Assembly: GCA_023442755.1 (NCBI GenBank)
Contig: JAEZXS010000280.1
Coordinates: 1-19,020 of the forward strand
DNA: 19,020 nucleotides
Reading direction: 5' to 3'
DNA from: Pseudomonadota bacterium
GTDB lineage: Bacteria; Desulfobacterota; Syntrophobacteria; Syntrophobacterales; Syntrophobacteraceae
Shown here: in pieces, positions 13,924-19,020 of the stretch
Layout of the letters: each line of letters begins with the position of its first letter
Position numbering within the stretch: position 1 is the first letter of the stretch
Made by a program: the position numbers and the translations under genes
Notes under the pieces: generated by a model
What the model was told of the DNA's origin: nothing
Database searches by the model: none
The model's input: only the letters and a program-made list of their open reading frames with translations

Positions 13924-14670
13924 TTAATTCGAAATGATGAAATTCTTCCATGTAATGGTCCCGCTGCTTATGACGGGCGCACCCACCAGCGTCGTCTTGT
14001 CGGGGTTGAAACTAAACGCGGAGTCATAGCCGCCGTCTATAGTCAGGGAGATGTTCCTGTCGAGCGTCAGGCTATCGCTTATCCGAATTCCCCGGCATCG
14101 TATCTCGTCTCCATCCTGTGCGTCCCTGTAGGAAGCGGTCAGGGTGGAATATGAAAGACCGTTGCGCATATTCTTGACTACGGAGCATGTGCCTGTAGTG
14201 AAATGCCAGACCGGCCCCCGGGTGACGACGCCGTGGCTGTCTATGGAGCTGACCGACCAGTAGTAGGTGGTTTCGCAATTCAGGTTTTGAGCATGATAAG
14301 CAGCGAGGGAAGATCCATCGGAGACCAGAGTGGAAGGAAGGCTGCTTGTGTCCAATAAAACCTTGTATGTTACGGTGTCCCCGTCCGGGTCGCCCCCAGC
14401 CCAGGACAAATCCACTGAAGGTTGGACGTCGGTGCTGCCATTGGGCAGAGCCGGATTGGAAGGCATATATGGGGCATGGGTGACTACTTGCATTTGCCTG
14501 TTTCCAATCTCGTCATAGCTGTAAAGTATAGTCGTCCCATCCGCATAATGAACTTCAGCCAGTCTGTTCAACTCATCGTAAACATACTGGATTCCGGCAT
14601 GCCCGATACTGCATACAAATAGGATAGCCAGTATCGCGGCTGCCGCAGTCAGAGATAATTTGTGCCTCAT
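13924..14670 (-). CDS. Secreted protein with YD repeat, fibronectin-III-like domain and beta-helix-like end
   Basis: A 248-residue exported protein. Signal peptide residues 1-25 (ILAILFVCSIGHAG) are followed by one RHS/YD-type repeat, IQYVYDELNRLAEVHY...YSYDEIGNR (about 27-58). A fibronectin-III-like domain (about 65-160) follows, with PALPNGSTDVQPSVDLSW, GDPDGDTVTYKVLLD and TTYYWSVSSIDSHG. The C-terminal segment is like the first coils of a pectate-lyase-type beta helix (SLTIDGGYDSAFSF, SGTITWKNFIIS). The start has AGGGAGA 4 bases upstream. From memory, short proteins ending in a SGT-x-T-x-x-x-F-I-I strand occur in deltaproteobacteria, so the end may be natural. It lies downstream of, and may be fed by, the RHS array on the same strand. 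The function is unknown; an extracellular or cell-surface role is likely. Confidence 0.75.
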   Translation of the reverse strand: MRHKLSLTAAAAILAILFVCSIGHAGIQYVYDELNRLAEVHYADGTTILYSYDEIGNRQMQVVTHAPYMPSNPALPNGSTDVQPSVDLSWAGGDPDGDTVTYKVLLDTSSLPSTLVSDGSSLAAYHAQNLNCETTYYWSVSSIDSHGVVTRGPVWHFTTGTCSVVKNMRNGLSYSTLTASYRDAQDGDEIRCRGIRISDSLTLDRNISLTIDGGYDSAFSFNPDKTTLVGAPVISSGTITWKNFIISN

Positions 14671-14714
14671 ATAGTCTCCCTGCTTGGAAGTTTCATATCA
14701 CTCCGTACCGCCCC

Positions 14715-15060
14715 TCAAATCTCGACTGCTTTGGGCGAGTAGAAATCATGACGCATTAGAGGAGCAGCTACCTTGACAACCGATCCGCTCATGTCGGTAA
14801 GGGCCACGGTGCTTCCGGTCGGATTGAAATGATAGCAGTACCGAGCAGATCCGGTCTGCATTGAGCCCCCTACCGTAGATGTACTTCCGGAATCCCGTCC
14901 CATCCCAGGTCGCAAGCAGGTTCCCCCACGGATCGTAGACATATAGGGTGTCCGATCCGGCGCGCGTAACGGAAAGCCGGTTTTCGCGCCCGTCGTAGCG
15001 GAACTGCGTGCCGGTTCCGATCGTGGCAAGGCGATGGTCGTAGTGCGAAGATTCTCTTTC
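14715..15060 (-). pseudogene. RHS core remnant (third copy), frameshifted and headless
   Basis: The minus strand carries YDHRLATIGTGTQFRYDGR, YVYDPWGNLLATWDGTG and RKYIYGRGL in one frame, then MQTGSARYCYHFNPTGST and ALTDMSGSVV in another. Compared with the intact core in the gene at the right edge, five bases are missing at about 14860 (GCATCGCAATGAG has become GCATTGAG), which removes two residues and breaks the frame. Homology starts abruptly near 15044 and stops near 14779, after which a short foreign tail runs to a stop at 14715. There is no start of its own. It is a decayed relic of a displaced tip module whose toxin part has been lost or replaced. Confidence 0.82.
14779..15044 (-). repeat. 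RHS core direct repeat, copy C
   Basis: It matches copy A (18378-18648) along its whole length apart from scattered substitutions and one 5-base deletion. It is the same orientation as copies A and B, so recombination between copies would delete or swap the cargo between them. Confidence 0.85.
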
Positions 15061-15095
15061 CATATCCAACCAACTCAGCTCCGCATCTGCCTAAG

Positions 15096-15123
15096 GGAAG
15101 AATGGTCGAAGGGCCATTCTTCC
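15096..15123. repeat. Perfect 10-base inverted repeat at an RHS fragment boundary
   Basis: GGAAGAATGG (15096-15105) and CCATTCTTCC (15114-15123) pair perfectly around an 8-base loop. It lies between the third RHS remnant and the cyclase-like gene. No T-run follows on the minus strand, so it is not a classical terminator. It lies within a 46-codon open frame that I could not assign. Confidence 0.5.
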
Positions 15124-15219
15124 AGCCTGAGTCCGAGGGTATATTTGATTTCGATGTCGTACATGCAGGCTCGCTCCATTTTCCAGTCACGACAGGTTCC
15201 GATTAGGCTTTCCAGACCC

Positions 15220-15822
15220 TTACCCTTTCGAAGGATAATAGGTATAAGTTTTTAGCGGCTCCATATCATCTCCATCGCATACATCTATTTCTTCAATATT
15301 TTCTGGACCTTGGAGCAGTCTGACGGTCTCCGCGGACATAACGACAAAGGGCGAGGGACGTTGTTGAGATTGGCGAATCCTATCAAGAATGGCCATAGCC
15401 CTTCCGGCAACTTGGAATTGATTTGAGGGTCCGCAGAAGTCTCCAGTTAGGAATCCAGTACTAATGGCCACCTGGATTTGAGGAGTAAACTGTTCTTCGT
15501 CAAGCAAAATTCTTGGCGCAAATTTCAAAATTTCACAAGCAGAGTCGAAGGCAAGTTGAGCATGCCTGGTAGTATCATTATTTGATAGCCAATATGCTAT
15601 CACTGTATCCCCCTCAAAAAGATGTACAACGCCACAATTGCTTTGCACAATTTTAGTAACATAGGATATATACTGCTCAAGAAGACTAATAGTTTGAGTT
15701 GATTCAAATTGAATTATTATATTTGAAATATTGGCAATGTAGCTAGATAAAATTGTTCCTATTTCCTCAAACTTCTTAATTTGGCGCGTTTGACGCATCA
15801 TTTTTATGTATTTAATGATCAT
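15220..15822 (-). CDS. Degenerate class III nucleotide-cyclase-homology protein
   Basis: About 200 residues resembling the catalytic fold of class III adenylate/guanylate cyclases. LLEQYISYVTKIVQSNCGVV-HLFEGDTVIAYW at about 47-78 parallels the helix and the F-x-GD-x-x-x-A hairpin, keeping D72. HAQLAFDSACEIL follows; VAISTGFLTGDFCGPSNQF and VAGRAMAILDRIR parallel the IGDxVNxAARL block; and VVMSAETVRLLQ parallels the usual last strands. The first metal-binding Asp region is replaced by IIIQFEST, and the IGD aspartate is Arg, so activity is doubtful. I chose ATG 15822 with an AGGTGAG site; ATG 15867 is also open but lacks one. The AT-rich composition and position between RHS core copies suggest cargo of the toxin array, perhaps an immunity or accessory protein. 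Confidence 0.6.
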   Translation of the reverse strand: MIIKYIKMMRQTRQIKKFEEIGTILSSYIANISNIIIQFESTQTISLLEQYISYVTKIVQSNCGVVHLFEGDTVIAYWLSNNDTTRHAQLAFDSACEILKFAPRILLDEEQFTPQIQVAISTGFLTGDFCGPSNQFQVAGRAMAILDRIRQSQQRPSPFVVMSAETVRLLQGPENIEEIDVCDGDDMEPLKTYTYYPSKG

Positions 15823-15850
15823 AGATAACTCACCTATATGCTTTTGGTAG

Positions 15851-16027
15851 TTATTTACATGTTGCATGCGAAGACTTTTTTATCATATTATTTGCCTCGG
15901 GATGTAGAAAATCGAATGCAACAACTCTGATAGGTTTACCTAATAAAGATTCGATTGAACTGTTTATAACAGTTCCCACCATATACCCTAAAGCTGCTGC
16001 TCCCGCTGTGGCAACTGCGACAACCAT
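15851..16027 (-). CDS. Small hypothetical hydrophobic protein
   Basis: A 58-codon frame starting MVVAVATAGAAALGYMVG, a glycine/alanine-rich hydrophobic segment, then SSIESLLGKPIRVVAFDFLHP and a basic end. It is in the same frame as the gene before it, separated only by that gene's TGA at 16052-16054, and is open from the codon after it. The segment resembles hydrophobic stretches found in RHS tip regions, so it may be the tail of a lost tip rather than a free gene. It ends 29 bases before the preferred ATG of the cyclase-like gene. The ribosome site is poor. Confidence 0.4.
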   Translation of the reverse strand: MVVAVATAGAAALGYMVGTVINSSIESLLGKPIRVVAFDFLHPEANNMIKKSSHATCK

Positions 16028-16051
16028 ACCAGTTGAAACCAGACTCCCTTC

Positions 16052-16546
16052 TCAATCCTGACAGCTTTCCTCTACATGAAACCAGCTAAAATGCACATCA
16101 TCAGATTCGATCAACCAATGCGAGGTTTCTCGAGAGGTTGTCCACTCAATTTCATGGTGGAGTTTGTTATCTCCAGAAAGTCTAAACTCATCATACCGCC
16201 AATCCCCATGCCCGGATTGGACAAATTGGCCCTCGAAACGGTACTGGAAGACATTAGGGTAATACAACTCTATAAATCCATCCTGATAAGCGCTCAGGAG
16301 TCTGAGCTTAATAGACGTGTGCCGAATTTCATGTCGCTTACCGGTTGAAAATTCCGACATTACAAATTCCTGTAGCCATGCGTCATGGGGGCATCGATGA
16401 TCGCTTGGATCGAAGTACCAGTCTGAACTGGCAAGGCGATAAGCTGAAGGTGGGAAAATTTCTTTATTCTTATTCAAATATATCTTATAGTTCTCGAACG
16501 CCCTTGCAACATCCTCATTTCTTTGGCTATTTAATATAAAAGTCAT
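16052..16546 (-). CDS. Candidate RHS immunity protein (hypothetical)
   Basis: A 164-residue soluble protein with no signal peptide or membrane segment. It is rich in aromatic and acidic residues: SDWYFDPSDHRCPHDAWLQEF at about 41-61, KLRLLSAYQDGFIELYYPNV at about 80-99, GHGDWRYDEFRLSG and HEIEWTTSRETSHWLIE further on. I do not know a named family, but small acidic proteins of this kind often follow RHS or Imm-type toxin tips. It starts 43 bases after the end of the second RHS tip, with AGGGA about 8 bases before its ATG. The AT-richer base composition matches that tip. The inference that it neutralises the tip toxin rests on position only. Confidence 0.55.
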   Translation of the reverse strand: MTFILNSQRNEDVARAFENYKIYLNKNKEIFPPSAYRLASSDWYFDPSDHRCPHDAWLQEFVMSEFSTGKRHEIRHTSIKLRLLSAYQDGFIELYYPNVFQYRFEGQFVQSGHGDWRYDEFRLSGDNKLHHEIEWTTSRETSHWLIESDDVHFSWFHVEESCQD

Positions 16547-16589
16547 TGATATTATCCCTATGGAAAGTTAGTTTTCCGTATCTATTATC

Positions 16590-17509
16590 TTAAAGTTCAG
16601 ATTGATGAGCTGATCCGATCAAATCGTCAATATATTGTTGTTGGAATGTCTTACCGCTTTGCTCCGCACGCCTTGCAGTATCAATGATGTCGAAGAACGA
16701 TAATGCCATCCCTAGTGCACCAAATGTCTTCATGTATTTGCCACCTTTGATATCGCATTTTCCTTTTTCAGGTATAGAGCTCTGTCTCCTTAAAATGTCG
16801 ACATTAATGCCATTTAGTCTGTTGTACACATTATTTGGAATTCCTGCGGTGTGCCCTGAAAACCATGTTTATTAATCCAGCCTTTGGGGCCGAACACACC
16901 AGTTTCATTGCCGGCATTATCAAATACATGAATTTCATGCGATGATAGTCCACCTGTTGTGTTAAAAGTATCAACTCTTGCTCTCCATCCACTACCAAGA
17001 TCGTATTCAGAAAGGCCCTCGGGATCAGTTGAATTTATTGGGTCGTTGCCGACGTAAGCAAACAAATTAACGTCCCCTCCCCAAACCCCAGAGGGTCCTC
17101 GCTGATGAACCTTCCCACATTCGGGTCGTAGTACCTGGCGCGCATGTAGTAGAGGCCTTCGGATTCCAACATGACGCCATACTGGCCGACGAACATGAAC
17201 GGCTGGGATAGGAATTCGTTCCGGGCAAGGAGCGTCCCAAAAGGATCGTATGCATAGCTGTTCACGACCGATCCGCTCATGTTGGTGAGCGCCACGGTGC
17301 TCCCTGTCGGATTGAAATGGTAGCAGTACCGGGCCGATCCGGTCTGCATCGCAATGAGCCCCCTGCCGTAGATATACTTCCGGAGTCCCGTCCCATCCCA
17401 GGTCGCAAGCAGGTTCCCCCACGGATCGTAGGCATATAGGGTTTCCGATCCTGCACGGGTAACGGAAAGCCGGTTGCCGCGCCCGTCGTAGCGGAACTGC
17501 GTGCCGGTT
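16590..17509 (-). pseudogene. Headless RHS core plus variable tip (second copy), two frameshifts
   Basis: The RHS core begins abruptly at 17509 (GTQFRYDGRGNR) and runs through YVYDPWGNLL, SYAYDPFGTLLARNE, the RHS hallmark YYMRARYYDPNVGRFISEDP and, after a frameshift near 17081 (one base short relative to copy A), GGDVNLFAYVGNDPINSTDPEGL. The tip that follows (SEYDLGSGWRARVDTF, HEIHVFDNAGNETGVFGPKG) changes frame again near 16857. It then continues as GHTAGIPNNVYNRLNGINVDILRRQ and ends at a stop at 16590 after a helix-rich FGALGMALSFFDIIDTARRAEQ. No start codon or N-terminus is present. It is an orphan toxin tip that would need recombination with a complete RHS gene to be expressed, and it is now damaged. 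The AT-rich tip contrasts with the GC-rich core. Confidence 0.82.
17052..17509 (-). repeat. RHS core direct repeat, copy B
   Basis: 458 bases matching copy A (18162-18620, 459 bases), the one-base length difference being the frameshift near 17081. Similarity stops sharply on both sides: after GTGCCGGTT at 17509 and before ACGTAAGCAAAC at 17052. Confidence 0.9.
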
Positions 17510-17523
17510 TAACATATTTTTAA

Positions 17524-17736
17524 TTACATACTTAGAAAGAAGAAAAGAATACACAAGGAAAACGAAATACCAGCTAGCAGAGCTAGATGCTTATCTATAG
17601 GATCAAGCTTCTCGTGCAGTTTAGGAGACATTATTGTCCCAATCATTGGTAAGTCCTTTTTCGAATACCACCTCAATGAAATGGCCGCAAGACAAAGCCC
17701 GGAAGTCAATCCGAATATAATGGCCAATTTATCCAC
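17524..17736 (-). CDS. Small two-helix membrane protein, candidate immunity protein
   Basis: A 70-residue protein with two hydrophobic helices, LAIIFGLTSGLCLAAISLRWY at about 4-24 and LALLAGISFSLCILFFFLSM at the end, joined by a charged loop (MSPKLHEKLDPIDKH). The start is GTG 17736 with a strong GGGAGGCT ribosome site. It begins 16 bases after the stop of the intact RHS gene, so the two are coupled. Small membrane proteins in this position are typical immunity proteins for toxins acting at or from the membrane side. No family is recognised. It ends 12 bases before the start of the second RHS core, which therefore cuts in directly behind it. Confidence 0.65.
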   Translation of the reverse strand: MDKLAIIFGLTSGLCLAAISLRWYSKKDLPMIGTIMSPKLHEKLDPIDKHLALLAGISFSLCILFFFLSM

Positions 17737-17752
17737 TTGAGCCTCCCAGCTA

Positions 17753-19020
17753 TTAGGGTACTTTGCGATATTTACCGTTAGAAATTGAAACGGGTGATAA
17801 GGCTGCAGACAGTCCTAATTTGATTGTAAAATCATCCCCGTCGGTAGAGACGCCAAGCCATTTCCCCAGACCAAGATTTATGGTAACTGGTGCTTTTGGT
17901 ATTTTGTTTATATCGCACGGATCGCCTGAATAACGACTGGGGTGATCGACATTGACAAAGAAACCGCCCCCGATCTCCAGATTGGTAGCCCATTCAACTT
18001 TTGTTAGGAATGGGTGTGCCGAATCCCAACTGAACGTCAAAAAACCGATTGTGCCCCCGAAACCCCAAGAGAACAGCCCATAGGGGTCAATGTTCATGAT
18101 CGGGTTATTCTCGGTGTAGACAAAAAGGTTTGTCCCAACCAAGGGTTTTCCGACACTATCTACGTAAGCAAACAAATTAACATCCCCACCCGCAAACCCC
18201 AGTGGGTCCTCGCTGATGAACCTACCAACATTCGGGTCGTAGTAGCGGGCGCGCATGTAGTAGAGGCCTTCGGATTCCAACATGACGCCATACTGGCCGA
18301 CGAATGTAAAGGGCTGGGATATGGACTCGTTTTGGGCAAGGATCACCCCGAAAGGATCGTACGCATAGCTGTTCACGACCGATCCGCTCATGTCGGTAAG
18401 GGCCACGGTGCTCCCTGTCGGGTTGAAATGATAGCAATACCGGGCCGATCCGGTCTGCATCGCAATGAGCCCCCTGCCGTAGATATACTTCCGGAGTCCC
18501 GTCCCATCCCAGGTCGCAAGCAGGTTCCCCCACGGGTCGTAGACATATAGGGTTTCCGATCCGGCACGGGTGACCGAGAACCGGTTGCCGCGCCCGTCGT
18601 AGCGGAACTGCGTGCCGGTTCCGATCGTGGCAAGGCGATGGTCGTAGTCGAAGGCAAGAACCGTGTTCCCCGCGCTCGTCAGCTGCCCCTCGTCGTCGTA
18701 GCCGTATGCAGCCTGTCCGGCACTGAGCAGGCGGTTTCCCTGCGGGCTGTTGTAGGTGTAAACGGTCGAGCCGACGGCGGGAGATGGAGCCGTAAGCGGC
18801 TCTCTTTGTTCGGAGGAAGTGCGGCTTCCGTTCGCGTCCAGGATCAAATGGTATTCCGAAACCGTGCTCACCATATCCGTCAGCCGGTTGGCGTCATCAT
18901 AGGAATATTCCGTCCGGATGCCGTTGAACCGGGTGAAGCTCGCGAGATTGCCCGCATTGTCGTAAGTGTAGCTTGCCTCGTCGTAAACCGTATCGCTCAG
19001 CCAGTTTCGAACGGTTGCCA
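17753..19020 (-). CDS. RHS repeat polymorphic toxin-type protein, C-terminal part (partial at right edge)
   Basis: The frame is open from the window edge (two bases of a split codon, then ATVRNW) to a TAA at 17753, giving 422 codons of a longer protein. YD repeats are visible (SYTYDNAGNLASFTRF, EYSYDDANRLTDM, YGYDDEGQLTSAGN, QFRYDGRGNRF, LYVYDPWGNLLATWD). The RHS core hallmark YYMRARYYDPNVGRFISEDP and GFAGGDVNLFAYV close the shell, after which the variable tip begins. The tip is NNPIMNIDPYGLFSWGFGGTIGF, then a beta-rich segment (VTINLGLGKWLGV, FTIKLGLSAALSPV). I recognise no nuclease or ADP-ribosyltransferase motif in it. RHS proteins form a cocoon around a C-terminal toxin released into rival cells; export signals would be in the part outside the window. 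The NLFxY motif is duplicated at the core/tip join, suggesting a tip swap. Confidence 0.9.
   Translation of the reverse strand, partial: ATVRNWLSDTVYDEASYTYDNAGNLASFTRFNGIRTEYSYDDANRLTDMVSTVSEYHLILDANGSRTSSEQREPLTAPSPAVGSTVYTYNSPQGNRLLSAGQAAYGYDDEGQLTSAGNTVLAFDYDHRLATIGTGTQFRYDGRGNRFSVTRAGSETLYVYDPWGNLLATWDGTGLRKYIYGRGLIAMQTGSARYCYHFNPTGSTVALTDMSGSVVNSYAYDPFGVILAQNESISQPFTFVGQYGVMLESEGLYYMRARYYDPNVGRFISEDPLGFAGGDVNLFAYVDSVGKPLVGTNLFVYTENNPIMNIDPYGLFSWGFGGTIGFLTFSWDSAHPFLTKVEWATNLEIGGGFFVNVDHPSRYSGDPCDINKIPKAPVTINLGLGKWLGVSTDGDDFTIKLGLSAALSPVSISNGKYRKVP
18162..18620 (-). repeat. RHS core direct repeat, copy A (inside the intact gene)
   Basis: The reference copy for the two orphan cores. It spans ACGTAAGCAAAC through GTGCCGGTT, equal to copy B apart from point differences and one base; the region up to 18648 is also shared with copy C. 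The intervening cargo is unrelated between copies. Confidence 0.9.

Noticed and set aside
15079..15216. Minus-strand open frame of about 46 codons ending ...LRQMRS
   Set aside because: Too short, no ribosome site, and no family seen; noted only in connection with the palindrome it contains.
16814..17554. 246-codon frame taken as one gene
   Set aside because: Only its last 75 codons or so are in the true RHS frame; the first part is the wrong frame of copy B, before the frameshift near 17081.
18014..18550. 178-codon plus-strand frame inside the RHS gene
   Set aside because: Antisense of the RHS core, with no start signal or recognisable domain.
1..19020. CRISPR array, tRNA or rRNA genes, integrase or transposase
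   Set aside because: No spaced repeats, cloverleaf or rRNA-like stretch, and no recombinase or transposase motifs were seen on either strand.

Overview
The window looks like the chromosome of a GC-rich anaerobic bacterium. A deltaproteobacterium / Desulfobacterota member (Syntrophobacter- or Desulfovibrio-like) is my best inference, from a rubredoxin, a rubrerythrin-like ferritin, a DVU0298-type HEAT protein and secreted YD/fibronectin proteins. No marker gene fixes the taxonomy.

Region 1 (1-3782, + strand) is a tight, partly overlapping cassette: the end of one methyltransferase, an unusual clan-A-like glycoside hydrolase, a PIG-L type N-deacetylase, a GT4 glycosyltransferase and a second SAM methyltransferase. 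Together they look like a pathway that builds or trims a decorated glycan or small glycoside. REP-like hairpin sequences lie at 175-200 and 3862-3931.

Region 2 (3964-11963) is a housekeeping/stress block: a membrane-anchored DUF945 (YdgA-like) protein on the minus strand, then on the plus strand a zinc-finger-less DnaJ, a CopZ-like copper chaperone overlapping a P1B-1 copper ATPase, rubredoxin (52 aa), a ferritin-like diiron protein, a glutaredoxin-like protein, a HEAT-repeat protein behind a strong terminator-like hairpin, and a nitroreductase. Copper export and thiol/oxygen defence are the common theme.

Region 3 (11964-14670) is a scrambled accessory region. It holds a gene-poor stretch with nested hairpins, an unknown coiled-coil protein, and a secreted tail-fibre/adhesin-like gene whose minus-strand 5' part faces a plus-strand fragment of the same type, as if a segment of about 350 bp had been inverted. 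A secreted YD / fibronectin-III / beta-helix-like protein follows.

Region 4 (14715-19020, minus strand) is an RHS polymorphic-toxin array. It is read from the right edge: an RHS protein entering the window with its own variable tip and a small two-helix candidate immunity gene; a headless second RHS core with a different tip, broken by two frameshifts, and its candidate immunity gene; a small hydrophobic ORF; a degenerate class III cyclase-homology protein; and a third, shorter RHS core remnant with a 5-base deletion. Three direct copies of the RHS core separate AT-richer cargo genes, as expected of displaced tip/immunity modules exchanged by recombination in the core. This array and the inverted adhesin segment are the most interesting parts of the window.
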